A DNA stretch of 35,836 nucleotides from Nitrospira sp. (GCA_016873455.1 VGXE01000017.1:1-35836), one strand, 5' to 3'. Shown: positions 1 to 8,198, numbered from the stretch's first letter. The notes: generated by a model not told the origin, from the sequence alone. Numbers and translations: made by a program.

Positions 1-131
1 CGCCAGCGTCCCAACAGACCAGCCCCGATGCCCAAGTCGGCGGCGATTTGACTCACCGTTACCCCGGGTGCGTCGAGCATGGCCACCGCTTCACGTTTGT
101 ACTCCACTGAAAACTTCCGTCGTGCTCTCAT
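1..131 (-). CDS. IS3-family transposase OrfA, N-terminal part (runs off window)
   Basis: The first 43 residues begin MRARRKFSVEYKREAVAML and continue into TVSQIAADLGIG, which is the N-terminal helix-turn-helix of IS3 OrfA proteins (HTH_8 type). This protein binds the element's ends and, in the family, is joined to the OrfB integrase by programmed frameshifting. The ATG at 129-131 has a good upstream GGAGGGG about five bases away. The remainder of OrfA and all of OrfB lie to the left of the window, so activity cannot be judged. Confidence 0.8.
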   Translation of the reverse strand, partial: MRARRKFSVEYKREAVAMLDAPGVTVSQIAADLGIGAGLLGRW

Positions 132-187
132 GACACCCCTCCTGGCCCATTATGGGCCTTAAGTGAGGTGTCCGTAAAATCGGGGCA
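1..187 (-). mobile_element. End of an IS3-family insertion sequence
   Basis: The leftmost 187 bases look like the 5' end of an IS3-type element read leftward. They hold the start of an OrfA transposase gene (to 131) and a terminal sequence that begins TGCCCCGATTTTACGGACAC on the minus strand, with the TG at 187. The TG terminus suits the family. The boundary is supported by the neighbouring gene, whose reading frame changes from ordinary codons to IS sequence exactly there. The other end lies outside the window, so target duplication and completeness cannot be checked. Confidence 0.7.
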
Positions 188-473
188 GAACCCAAGGGAG
201 AAATGATTGCGGAACTTCTACTTCATTAGCCATAAGCCATTCAAGACGTTCCAAATCACCAAGTTCTAAAGCGAATAAGATTGCATCAGCGTAAGCATCA
301 ACTTCACCAAAACCTGGCCCAGCTTCAATTGCAGTTAAAGGTTCTTTGCCAAAATTATTAGCCACTTCCTCAGGTGTATGAGCAACGATTTTTCCCGGAA
401 TAAGAACATGCTGACCTCTAAATGCTTTAGTTTTAGCTTGATCAATTAACTGTTTGTAATTACGCTTTGACAT
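159..473 (-). pseudogene. Small unknown protein, C-terminus replaced by IS insertion
   Basis: This 104-residue frame begins one base inside the integrase stop (TAATG), so it is translationally coupled to the integrase and belongs to the same mobile module. A G-rich ribosome site (AGGGGGGATC) precedes it. Residues 1-95 are ordinary sequence with an amphipathic helix around 61-82 (DAYADAILFALELGDLERL). From residue 96 the codons come from the IS3 terminus, so the native end is lost. I do not recognise the family. The helix and length loosely recall small phage packaging or regulatory proteins, but I would not assign a role. Codon use is AT-rich like the integrase. Confidence 0.6.
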
Positions 474-1480
474 TAATTGATCCCCCCTAAAACTCGATTG
501 ATTAACGCTGATTTATGTTCGGTAGCCAAATGGCTATATCTTTTCGTAACACTTAAATTGCGATGACCAAGAACATCGCCTATTTCTAGAAGCGTAGCAC
601 CGTTTTGAGCGAGATATGAGGCGCAGGTATGTCTTAGGTCATGGAATCGAAAATTTTTGATCTTGGCTTGTTTTAAAGCTTCTCGCCACACCCAGTCAAA
701 GTGGTATGGCGCATCAGTTTTGCGAGTTGATGAAAATATAAGCTTAGATTCTGCGGATTTAAATTGCTCAAGCTCCTGTAATACTGCTGGAACTAGCGGA
801 AGGGTCTTTCTATCGCCATTTTTAGTTCTGTGGATGGCGGCTTCAGACCTCTCCCAGTCAATATCGCCCCATTTGAGGCGCTTTAATTCCCCGCTACGTG
901 CCCCAGTAGTTAGGGCTAATAGGGTTAGAAGGTACAGTTTGGGCCACTTTGATTGCTTGCATGCGTCAAGTAACGCAATGCGCTCATCCTTATCCAAAAA
1001 ACGAACAACTTCATTGTGTTCGGGCGATTTTTCAATACCCTTGCATGGATTGGACCAGCCTTTAGGTGCTATGCGTTTTTTAATGCACCAAGTAAATAGG
1101 GCTGCCATCGTAGCCACGTATCTATTGAGTGTTGCGGCTGTATAGGGTTTATTTTTGGCTTTATAAATTGAATTGCCATCGGCATCTTTGCCTGCATAGT
1201 AACGAGGCTTTTTGCTGGATAACTCTTCAATCGCATAAAAGATATGGTCTTCATCAACCTCTAATAGCGTTAAATGACCAATTTTGGCTTGCCACCAAGC
1301 CATACGCTGGGCGCGACTCTCATCACGGCCCTCATAGGCAGCCATATAGGCATCAATTGCTTGGGATATAGTCATCAGCCCAGAACGCTCATAAAGAGCG
1401 GGGCGACTACTTGTGCCAGTTTGCAGAGTGCCGGAAATCACTGTTGCAAGCCCACTGGCGGGCAGTGTAGAACGATTCAT
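473..1480 (-). CDS. Tyrosine recombinase / phage-type integrase
   Basis: This 335-residue site-specific recombinase would insert or excise the mobile element. The catalytic set is complete: R195 (TGARSGEL), K220 (RTKNGD), H280 and R283 (HDLRHT), H306 (GHRNL) and the nucleophile Y315 (TKRYSHL). The N-terminal part (about 36-135) resembles the SAM-like core-binding domain. Translation may start at the first Met or at M36 (MTISQAIDAY); the first 35 residues have little family character. It lies next to a 45-bp tRNA-Asn fragment, the usual target of such enzymes. The gene is clearly AT-richer than the rest of the window, which points to horizontal origin. It probably shares a transcript with the IS-cut gene downstream. 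Confidence 0.93.
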   Translation of the reverse strand: MNRSTLPASGLATVISGTLQTGTSSRPALYERSGLMTISQAIDAYMAAYEGRDESRAQRMAWWQAKIGHLTLLEVDEDHIFYAIEELSSKKPRYYAGKDADGNSIYKAKNKPYTAATLNRYVATMAALFTWCIKKRIAPKGWSNPCKGIEKSPEHNEVVRFLDKDERIALLDACKQSKWPKLYLLTLLALTTGARSGELKRLKWGDIDWERSEAAIHRTKNGDRKTLPLVPAVLQELEQFKSAESKLIFSSTRKTDAPYHFDWVWREALKQAKIKNFRFHDLRHTCASYLAQNGATLLEIGDVLGHRNLSVTKRYSHLATEHKSALINRVLGGIN

Positions 1481-1562
1481 TGTTAGACCCTTACTTTGTC
1501 GTCCGCCTTTTCACCGGCGGACTGAAGTGGGAGTCTAGAAAGTCCCGTTACTACTAGGTATT

Positions 1563-1607
1563 TGGCTCCTCGACCTGGGCTCGAACCAGGGACCTACGGA
1601 TTAACAG
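1563..1607 (-). repeat. 3' half of tRNA-Asn(GTT): probable att core
   Basis: Read on the minus strand this is the anticodon loop CTGTTAA, the 3' anticodon strand, variable loop, T arm (CCTGG/CCAGG around TTCGAGC), acceptor strand TCGAGGA, discriminator G and CCA. The 5' half of a tRNA is absent: sequence to the right (1608 onward) shows no D arm or matching acceptor strand. A fragment running from the anticodon loop to the CCA end is the typical crossover core of tRNA-targeting integrases, and one lies 83 bases away. It is therefore an att site or its remnant, not a working tRNA. Confidence 0.75.
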
Positions 1608-1703
1608 ACCCCATTTGAGCGGACAATCACATCCTCTTCCCAATCGGCACATCTGCCATTCGCCTGCCCGTCGGTATAAGATGTCATTGACTGAAACTAG
1701 TCG

Positions 1704-1766
1704 CAATGATACTTTCGTGAATAATTGTATCATTGTGATTCATGGCGGGAATGGAAGTATCATAAT
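1704..1766. promoter_or_regulatory. Three GTATCAT operator-like copies before the Fic gene
   Basis: CAATGATAC (1704-1712) and GTATCATTG (1727-1735) form a perfect 9-bp inverted repeat with a 14-base gap. A third copy, GTATCATAATG, starts at 1757, exactly 30 bases (about three helical turns) after the second. Two copies contain TATCAT, close to a -10 box. The block ends 12 bases before the Fic start. This is consistent with an autoregulatory operator, perhaps bound by the helix-turn-helix-like C-terminus of the Fic protein; that link is inference. Confidence 0.55.
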
Positions 1767-1777
1767 GGGAACATGCC

Positions 1778-2935
1778 GTGAAACCAGATGATTTTACCGG
1801 CAACTCAAATGGTCGTCTGATCCGTACCCCATCAGATTATTGGGCGTTTGTTCCACATCCGCTTCCTCCTCAGCTCACATTGACCTGGGAGCTGGTCCAT
1901 CAGTTATCTAGCGCGGAGCGAGCCCTGAGTGAGTTGGCCGGTGTTGCCCGCACACTTCCCAATCCGCATCTTCTCATCGGTCCCTTTATCCGGCGTGAGG
2001 CGGTCTTGTCTAGCCGTATTGAAGGGACCCAGGCGTCGCTTTCTGATTTGCTCTTTTTTGAAGCCTCGGGGGCGGTCGATCAAAAAACACCAGACGTCCG
2101 TGAGGTCGCAAATTATGTAACGGCGATGGAATATGGACTGGAACGTCTCAAGAAGCTTCCGGTTAGTCTGCGCCTCTTTCGTGAGCTCCACGAACGTTTG
2201 ATGGCCGGTGTTCGAGGCGATCACTTGACGCCAGGAGAGTTCCGGCGTTCTCAAAACTGGATCGGCCCAGCCGGTTGCACGTTGATGGACGCGACCTATG
2301 TGCCACCGCCTCCGGATTCTATGAATGACGCCCTCCGGCATCTGGAGCAGTATCTCCACTCACCATCACCGTTGCCGCTGTTGATTCGTCTGGCAGCTAT
2401 CCATTATCAGTTCGAAGCCATTCATCCGTTCTTGGACGGCAATGGCAGAATCGGTCGACTGCTGATCACTCTGTTGCTCTGCAGCGAAGAAGCGCTGCCT
2501 GCGCCCTTGCTCTATCTCAGTGCGTACTTTGATCAACATCGAGAAGACTACTACCGTCTCCTTCTCGCCGTGAGCCAACTCGGTCGTTGGAGTGAATGGA
2601 TGACGTTCTTCTTGGCAGGAGTTGCGGAGCAATCCAGAGATGCGATCAGCCGGTCCAAGCAACTTCTCGATCGGTGGCAATCCTATCGCGCGACGCTTCA
2701 ATCGGCTCGGTCGTCAGCTCTTCAACTTCAGTTGGTCGATGAGATATTCGCGTATCCTGCCATCACAATCGGCCAGGCTGCCAAACGATTGAAAGTCACG
2801 CAGCGTTCGGCTCAACTGAATATTGAAAAGCTCGTTCGGAAGGGCATTCTACGAGAAGGAACAGGGAAGAAGCGAAATCGAGTCTTCATTGCCCCCGAGA
2901 TCATCAAGATCATTGAAGCGCCGAGGGTCGTCTGA
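1778..2935 (+). CDS. Fic-family AMP-transferase with N-terminal self-inhibition motif
   Basis: This 385-residue Fic protein would transfer AMP from ATP to a Ser, Thr or Tyr of a target. The catalytic motif is intact at 216-227 (HPFLDGNGRIGR), with the catalytic His at 216 and ATP-anchoring Arg at 224 and 227. An inhibitory helix motif of the type S-x-x-x-E-G is visible at 78-83 (SSRIEG), placing it among Fic proteins held inactive by their own N-terminus. The C-terminal 90 residues look like a winged helix (IGQAAKRLKVTQRSAQLNIE), common in transcription-linked Fic proteins. The start is GTG at 1778; the ATG five bases upstream meets a stop at once. It overlaps the next gene by one base (TGATG), so the two are likely co-expressed. 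Targets are unknown. Confidence 0.9.
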   Translation: MKPDDFTGNSNGRLIRTPSDYWAFVPHPLPPQLTLTWELVHQLSSAERALSELAGVARTLPNPHLLIGPFIRREAVLSSRIEGTQASLSDLLFFEASGAVDQKTPDVREVANYVTAMEYGLERLKKLPVSLRLFRELHERLMAGVRGDHLTPGEFRRSQNWIGPAGCTLMDATYVPPPPDSMNDALRHLEQYLHSPSPLPLLIRLAAIHYQFEAIHPFLDGNGRIGRLLITLLLCSEEALPAPLLYLSAYFDQHREDYYRLLLAVSQLGRWSEWMTFFLAGVAEQSRDAISRSKQLLDRWQSYRATLQSARSSALQLQLVDEIFAYPAITIGQAAKRLKVTQRSAQLNIEKLVRKGILREGTGKKRNRVFIAPEIIKIIEAPRVV

Positions 2936-3654
2936 TGTCGTCTTCCGCAAGCCACCTCAAGAGGCGTCAACTTCAACCAGCAACTGCAAAAACCATTCGT
3001 TGTGTCTTCGATCACCTTGATTACCCTGCCCTCGGTCCCATCTACTGCTACGAAGGGGGCGAGGAGTTCTGGCGGGCGAAGCGAAAGCCTTGCGAGCGGC
3101 TGGGTATCAACATCTCTCAGGCACTGCTGAGAAAGTTATCGCATGGCGGGCGGAGCCTCTATGTGGGAGCTGGGGTTGCAGAGCTACCCTGTCTGCTGGC
3201 CGAAGCGCTGGAGCTTGATCGCCACGTTGAACCCTATAACCTTCGCCGGTCCGAGGTCGCCACGCTCAACAGGGCTTGCCGTGGTACGTCGGTAAAGTTT
3301 CGGCCAACAACAGCAGAACTGGCCAAAGGAACATTTGACCATCTCTGGATCGTGAGTGTCCTCAATGACCCGGAGCGGTTTCCAGACCTGTCGCCGCTAT
3401 CCTACGGAAACCTCGATCCGGTCACGTTCAATCCGACGAAATTTGAACAACAGCGTCGCATCGTCCGGTCGATCGTTGATCGCTGCATGCCCAAGCTCAG
3501 TCTGCCTGGTTGGGTGACCACCTCGATCGAAGAAGTCGTCTGGATTGCGGAATGGTGCCACCGGCATGACACTCCGTATCACGTGGAACGGAAGCAGTAC
3601 CCAACCGCGTTGGTGGGAGACCCAATCTGCTTCATTCGAATTGGCCAGGAGTAA
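2935..3654 (+). CDS. Methyltransferase-like protein coupled to Fic
   Basis: This 239-residue protein has no family I can name with certainty. Residues about 73-100 resemble the first two strands of a class I SAM-dependent methyltransferase: LYVGAGVAELP has the Gly-rich loop, and the acidic residue before PYNLRRSEVATLN could bind the ribose. A later FDHLWIVSVLND fits strand four. Charged N-terminal residues (HLKRRQ) and the absence of a signal peptide suggest a cytoplasmic protein. Its ATG shares one base with the Fic stop codon, so translation is coupled. The pairing suggests a joint role, perhaps modification of a common target or of metabolites, but nothing in the sequence proves it. Confidence 0.7.
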   Translation: MSSSASHLKRRQLQPATAKTIRCVFDHLDYPALGPIYCYEGGEEFWRAKRKPCERLGINISQALLRKLSHGGRSLYVGAGVAELPCLLAEALELDRHVEPYNLRRSEVATLNRACRGTSVKFRPTTAELAKGTFDHLWIVSVLNDPERFPDLSPLSYGNLDPVTFNPTKFEQQRRIVRSIVDRCMPKLSLPGWVTTSIEEVVWIAEWCHRHDTPYHVERKQYPTALVGDPICFIRIGQE

Positions 3655-3677
3655 GGGGTCAGGGGAAAGAAAGGACT

Positions 3678-4214
3678 CTACGGAACGAAACCGGTGGGTT
3701 TGGATGGACCGCCCATGTAAGTGCGGGCATATCGAACGTAGTTCTCAGCGGACTCCTTGATCCAAGCCAATTCGTTCTCACTGACCGGTCGCTTCACCTT
3801 GGCCGGTGAGCCGAGAATCAGGCTCTTGGGCGGCACGATCGTCCCTTCCGTGACCAGCGCCCCGGCTCCCACGACCGAATCCTCTCCGATCACCGCGCCG
3901 TCCATGATGATGGCGCCCATCCCCACTAACACGCGATCCTTAATGGTGCATCCATGCAGTACGACATGGTGCCCGACCGTCACGTCGTCTCCGATGATCA
4001 AGGGATGAGTATCGTGGGTCACATGCAGCATGCAGAGGTCTTGGACGTTGGTCCGATTGCCGATTCGAATAAAGTTCACATCGCCCCTGATCACGGCATG
4101 GAACCAGACACTGCAGGCCTCGCCCATCACCACGTCCCCGATCACGACGCCGGTGTCTTCGATGAAACAGGAGCTGGGAACGGTTGGCTTGATGCCTTGG
4201 TAGGTACGGATCAC
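3678..4214 (-). CDS. Gamma-class carbonic anhydrase-like hexapeptide protein
   Basis: This 178-residue left-handed beta-helix protein (CamH/YrdA type) would interconvert CO2 and bicarbonate, or act as a structural relative. Repeated hexapeptides run from about 18 to 135 (VIGDVV, IGDDVTVGHHVVLHGC, VLVGMGAIIMDGAVIG). The three metal-binding His are present in family positions: H64 (LHVTHD), H82 (VGHH) and H87 (LHGC), with the last two five apart as in characterised gamma enzymes. I chose the GTG at 4214 because the helical repeat begins right after it; the frame stays open for another 390 codons, but that stretch is the antisense of rimO. It faces the Fic operon tail to tail. The role may be inorganic-carbon supply for autotrophy. 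Confidence 0.85.
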   Translation of the reverse strand: MIRTYQGIKPTVPSSCFIEDTGVVIGDVVMGEACSVWFHAVIRGDVNFIRIGNRTNVQDLCMLHVTHDTHPLIIGDDVTVGHHVVLHGCTIKDRVLVGMGAIIMDGAVIGEDSVVGAGALVTEGTIVPPKSLILGSPAKVKRPVSENELAWIKESAENYVRYARTYMGGPSKPTGFVP

Positions 4215-4298
4215 GCCCCGCACTCTAGGCGAAGCGCGACCGGAATAGCAAGCGTGCGCTCGTTGACAGGCTTTTCGAGCCTCCCGTAGACTGCGTGA

Positions 4299-5717
4299 AT
4301 GTCTACGCCATTGATCCAGCTCGACCGAAAGAACACCTCCAAAAAGACGGCGCCTGTGAAGAAGGCCGCTGCTCCTAAAACAACGACCATCGGTTTCGTC
4401 AACCTGGGGTGCTCCAAAAACCAGGTCGATTCCGAAGTGATGCTGGGCACCCTTGTCCAGGATGGGTTCCACCTGACCGACAATCCGAAAAAAGCCGAGG
4501 TCGTCATCATCAATACCTGTGGCTTTATCGAGGAAGCGAAGCAGGAATCGATCAATACCATTCTCGAGCATGGCAAGTTGAAGCAACAGGGTCTCTGCCG
4601 TGTCCTCATTGCGGCCGGCTGCCTGGCGCAACGCTATCAGGGCGATTTGCTGAAAGAGTTGCCCGAATTGGACGGGGTGGTCGGCACCGGCGAATTCGGC
4701 AAAATCGCTGATATCTGCCGTGACCTCCTCGCACCGAAGAAGCGTCACCAGCGCGTGTGGATGAGCAAACCGCCATATCTCTATGACGAACTGGCGCCTC
4801 GGATTCGACTCGGCAAGCAGCACAGCGCCTACGTCAAGATTGCCGAAGGCTGTAACCGTAACTGCGCCTTCTGTGCGATCCCTCTGATGCGGGGCAAACA
4901 GCGGAGCCGCTCGATTGAATCGATCGTCGCCGAAGCCAATCGGCTGGCCGCCGAGGGTGTGAAGGAAATCAGCCTCATTTCGCAAGATACGATCAACTAC
5001 GGAGTTGATCTTGGACTTCGGCAGGGGCTCGTGTCGCTCCTGCGCGAGTTGGTTCGCGTAGACGGGATACGGTGGATCAGGCCTTTTTATCTCTATCCGC
5101 AACAGGTCACGGATGAACTGTTGGATCTCTATGCAGGAGAGACGAAGATTGCGAAGTATATCGACATGCCGTTGCAACATATCAACGACCGTATGCTCAA
5201 AGCGATGCATCGTCTGGGTGACCGGGGAGCCATCGAACGATTGGTCGATCGGATCCGGCAGCGCATCCCCGGTGTGACGTTCCGCACGGCCTTCATCGTC
5301 GGATTCCCCGGTGAAACAGAGGCAGCGTTCACCGAACTGAGAGAGTATGTGCAGCAAGCTGAGTTCGACCGAGTCGCGGTCTTCCACTATTCGGACGAAG
5401 AAGATACCTCGGCGGTCGGCTTTGATGGAAAAATTGAGCGAGACGTGATGGACGAACGCCGCAACGAGTTATTGGCGGTTCAGGAATCCATTGCGGCGGC
5501 GAAGGGACAGGAAAAGGTCGGGACGGTGCTTGATGTCCTGATCGACGGGCCATCCGAAGACACCTCCTTGTTACTCGAAGGCCGGCACGAGGGGCTGGCC
5601 CCCGACATCGATGGCGCGGTGTACATCAATGACGGCGTGGCTTCCGCCGGAGATCTGGTCAAGGTGCGGATCACCGAGGCGGCCACGTACGATCTCGTCG
5701 GACAAATCATCTCGTAA
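4299..5717 (+). CDS. rimO: RimO, ribosomal protein S12 methylthiotransferase
   Basis: RimO is a radical-SAM enzyme that adds a methylthio group to the beta-carbon of a conserved Asp in ribosomal protein S12. At 472 residues it has the full architecture: an N-terminal UPF0004 domain binding a second Fe-S cluster (C38 in NLGCSKN, C74 in NTCGFIEEA, C108), the radical-SAM motif C185-x3-C189-x2-C192 (EGCNRNCAFC), and a C-terminal TRAM domain from about 400. The NLGCSKNQVDSE signature separates RimO from MiaB. About 28 residues of Lys/Ala-rich sequence precede the domain, so a later start is possible. It is transcribed divergently from the carbonic anhydrase gene, 84 bases apart. Confidence 0.95.
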   Translation: MSTPLIQLDRKNTSKKTAPVKKAAAPKTTTIGFVNLGCSKNQVDSEVMLGTLVQDGFHLTDNPKKAEVVIINTCGFIEEAKQESINTILEHGKLKQQGLCRVLIAAGCLAQRYQGDLLKELPELDGVVGTGEFGKIADICRDLLAPKKRHQRVWMSKPPYLYDELAPRIRLGKQHSAYVKIAEGCNRNCAFCAIPLMRGKQRSRSIESIVAEANRLAAEGVKEISLISQDTINYGVDLGLRQGLVSLLRELVRVDGIRWIRPFYLYPQQVTDELLDLYAGETKIAKYIDMPLQHINDRMLKAMHRLGDRGAIERLVDRIRQRIPGVTFRTAFIVGFPGETEAAFTELREYVQQAEFDRVAVFHYSDEEDTSAVGFDGKIERDVMDERRNELLAVQESIAAAKGQEKVGTVLDVLIDGPSEDTSLLLEGRHEGLAPDIDGAVYINDGVASAGDLVKVRITEAATYDLVGQIIS

Positions 5718-5744
5718 CCCCCTTCCCGATTTTCAGGCCCCTGC

Positions 5745-5750
5745 TATACT
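5745..5750 (+). promoter_or_regulatory. Possible -10 box for purU
   Basis: TATACT lies 46 bases before the purU start in the short gap after rimO. A weak -35 match (TTCCCG) sits 16 bases upstream. Only the -10 box is convincing. Confidence 0.35.
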
Positions 5751-5795
5751 CAAGAAGTCTCTCCGTAACCAACCTGAGTTGAGGTTATCTCGAAC

Positions 5796-6662
5796 ATGAC
5801 GACACAGCCGAAAGAGTCCATCGTCCTTCTCATCCATTGCAAGGACCGTAAGGGCATTGTCGCCCGTGTCTCCGGCTTCATTCACGATTTCGGGGGCAAT
5901 ATCCTCGACTCCGATCATCACACGGATGAAGAATCGAACGATTTTCTGATGCGGATGGAGTGTGCGACGGAAGGATTACAGATCGCTTCTGATGAAATCG
6001 CCTCCGCGTTCGCTCCCATCGCCAAGGTGTTCGAGATGCGGTACGAATTTCATCTCACCAGCCGACGACAGCGCGTTGCGATGATGGTGTCGAAACAAGA
6101 CCACTGTTTGGCGGACCTGCTGCAACGGCACCGCCGAGACGAGCTCCACATCGACATCCCCATCATCATTTCCAACCATGAGACCTGCGCGAGCTGGGCG
6201 GATCTCTTCAAAATTCCGTTCGCCGTGCATCCCGTCAGCAAGGAGACCAAGTCCCAGCAAGAGCGGCAGGTCGTCGCCCTCTTGAAGGAGCATCGAGTGG
6301 AACTCGTCGTGATGGCCCGATACATGCAAATTCTCAGCGCGGATTTTCTTGCGCAAGTCGGGTGCCCGGTGATCAACATCCACCATTCGTTCCTTCCCGC
6401 CTTCATCGGCGCGAATCCCTATCGCCAGGCCTATGACCGCGGGGTCAAGATCATCGGGGCAACCGCGCACTATGCCACACAGGATCTGGACGAAGGACCG
6501 ATCATCGAACAGGATGTGTTCCGGATCGGTCACCGGGATACCGTGGAGGATCTCGTCCGTAAAGGCCGAGATTTGGAGGAAATCGTGTTAGCCCGCGCCG
6601 TCCGTCGGCATATCGAACATCGCGTGCTGGTCTATGGGAGAAAAACGGTCGTGTTTGACTGA
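5796..6662 (+). CDS. purU: PurU, formyltetrahydrofolate deformylase
   Basis: PurU hydrolyses 10-formyl-THF to formate and THF, balancing the one-carbon pool and supplying formate for purine synthesis. The 288-residue protein has the expected order: an N-terminal ACT domain (about 8-85, with the CKDRKGIVARVSGFI signature) and a formyltransferase domain (93-288). Catalytic residues are visible: N194 and H196 in NIHHSFLPAF and D232 in DLDEGPII. The ATG at 5796 starts just before the ACT domain. It follows rimO by 78 bases and ends facing the sensor kinase gene. The GcvT gene elsewhere in this window acts in the same folate pool. No oddities. Confidence 0.95.
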   Translation: MTTQPKESIVLLIHCKDRKGIVARVSGFIHDFGGNILDSDHHTDEESNDFLMRMECATEGLQIASDEIASAFAPIAKVFEMRYEFHLTSRRQRVAMMVSKQDHCLADLLQRHRRDELHIDIPIIISNHETCASWADLFKIPFAVHPVSKETKSQQERQVVALLKEHRVELVVMARYMQILSADFLAQVGCPVINIHHSFLPAFIGANPYRQAYDRGVKIIGATAHYATQDLDEGPIIEQDVFRIGHRDTVEDLVRKGRDLEEIVLARAVRRHIEHRVLVYGRKTVVFD

Positions 6663-6697
6663 GTGCCGCGAGCGCAGATCGTCGCAGGCGCACTCAG
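6659..6697. terminator. Inverted repeat between convergent purU and kinase genes
   Basis: CTGAGTGC (6659-6666) and GCACTCAG (6690-6697) form a perfect 8-bp stem in the 42-base gap between two convergent genes. There is no strong T-run on either side, so intrinsic termination is plausible but not certain. Confidence 0.4.
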
Positions 6698-6704
6698 CAA
6701 CAAC

Positions 6705-8108
6705 TCACGCCGGGTGCGGCGCGAGCGGCAGCGTGACCGTGAACGTGGAGCCTCGGCCCAGTTCGCTCTGCACGCTGATACGGCCCTTGTGGGTTTCGGC
6801 GATCCAGGAGCAGATGGCGAGGCCCAAGCCGGTGCCCTTCTTGGTGTGGGCGCGCGCTTCGTCGGTGCGGAAGAATCGGTTGAAGATCTTGTGTTGATCG
6901 TCCGGCGCGATCCCGATGCCCTGGTCCGTGACGGATACAATGGCCTGTTGGCCATCGGTCATCAGGCTGATCGTGACTGTTCCCTTCGGGTTCGAATACT
7001 TGACAGCGTTCTCGACCAGATTGAGCAACAGCTCACGCAGCCGCAGTTCGTCGCCCTGTACACGCGCCGGCATCATGGCTCCCAATACGACCGCGATCGT
7101 GCGATCTTGCCCGAGCAAGGTGGCCTGGCGGTGGATGTCTTCAACGAGCGTTTCCAACGAGACCGGTAGCAGCTCCATCTTGACCGCGCCCATGTCGGCG
7201 CGGGAGAGAAACAGCAGTTCATCGACAATGCGGGTCATCCGGTCGATCTCCTCGAGATTGCTTTCGAGCACGGTGTGATAATCTTCCAGCGGGCGCGGCC
7301 GTCGCAGCACGAGCTCGGTTTCACCTTTCATCACGGTTAACGGCGTTCGCAGCTCGTGCGAGGCGTCGCTGGTGAATTGGCGGATCTGTCGAAAGGACGC
7401 TTCCAGCCGCCCGATCATGTTGTTGAACGTCCCGGCCAGCCGGCCGATTTCGTCAGACGCGGTCTGCATGGTGAGGCGCTGACTGAGATCGCCGCCGGCA
7501 ATGCGTTGCGCGGCCAGCGTGATGGCATCGACAGGGCGCAAGGCCCGGCCGGCAAGAAACCATCCCGCCGCAAGCGAGACGGCCAGCGCAATCGGCACGG
7601 CCACAATCAGCAGGATGAGGAAACGGCGCAAGGTATCCTCGATGGATTCCATCGATGTGCCGACCTGCACAATGTAGAGCAGGCTGCCTCGGTATGTGAT
7701 GGGAACGGAGATCAGCCGCAGCTGAGGCTCGTTGGGATACTTGGTTGTTTCGAACAACGACTGGCCGAGGAAGGCCGTCTCGAGCGCCTTTTGGCTGAGC
7801 GGCACCTCATGCCGTTTGATGTTGGGTGATCGGATCGTGATGGTGCCGGAGGGGCTGAAGATCTGGAAGAATTTGTCGATCCGGGCCAATTCAGGAAACT
7901 GGGACAGCAGGTCTTCTTCGTCGAGAAGCGGAAGAAACCCGCGTTCTTCCAAAGAACGTACTGCGGTGGCGGCGGTTTCTTTGAGGGATTCATCGACGTC
8001 GTCTCGAAGGTTCCTGGCGGTGATCACGTACAAGACGACGGAGAACGTGATCAATACCATGGCCAGCGCGCTTCCGTACCAGAGGGTGAGCCTGACACGC
8101 AGCGGCAT
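6705..8108 (-). CDS. Membrane sensor histidine kinase (OmpR-partner type)
   Basis: This 467-residue kinase would autophosphorylate on a His and pass phosphate to the regulator encoded just upstream. It has a first membrane helix at about 12-32, a periplasmic sensor of about 130 residues, a second helix (about 162-186), a HAMP linker (GRALRPVDAITLAAQRIAGGDL), the dimerisation box with the phospho-His in SHELRTP (about residue 251) and an ATPase domain with NLVENAVKY, DQGIGI and GTGLGLAI. A TTG two codons earlier is an alternative start; I prefer the ATG at 8108. The frame is open back to the regulator's stop, so a start inside that 90-base gap cannot be excluded. The signal is unknown. Confidence 0.92.
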   Translation of the reverse strand: MPLRVRLTLWYGSALAMVLITFSVVLYVITARNLRDDVDESLKETAATAVRSLEERGFLPLLDEEDLLSQFPELARIDKFFQIFSPSGTITIRSPNIKRHEVPLSQKALETAFLGQSLFETTKYPNEPQLRLISVPITYRGSLLYIVQVGTSMESIEDTLRRFLILLIVAVPIALAVSLAAGWFLAGRALRPVDAITLAAQRIAGGDLSQRLTMQTASDEIGRLAGTFNNMIGRLEASFRQIRQFTSDASHELRTPLTVMKGETELVLRRPRPLEDYHTVLESNLEEIDRMTRIVDELLFLSRADMGAVKMELLPVSLETLVEDIHRQATLLGQDRTIAVVLGAMMPARVQGDELRLRELLLNLVENAVKYSNPKGTVTISLMTDGQQAIVSVTDQGIGIAPDDQHKIFNRFFRTDEARAHTKKGTGLGLAICSWIAETHKGRISVQSELGRGSTFTVTLPLAPHPA

Positions 8109-8198
8109 CAGCAAGCTCCGGCGCAGGGCCTGAAGGACCTGGCCGAGGCCAGTCGGTAACGGCAGGTTCGCGGACGCAGAATGGGCGCGACCTTCATA

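Noticed and set aside
1608-1680. Possible 5' half of a tRNA next to the tRNA-Asn fragment
   Set aside because: No D arm or complementary acceptor strand could be found, so no complete tRNA can be drawn.
4215-5387. Long leftward open frame opposite rimO, extending the carbonic anhydrase frame to 569 residues
   Set aside because: It is the antisense of rimO, rich in Arg/His/Asp with no domain, and the hexapeptide domain begins only after 4214.
6663-8133. Rightward frames opposite the sensor kinase (up to 168 residues)
   Set aside because: They are complements of conserved kinase motifs and carry no recognisable fold.
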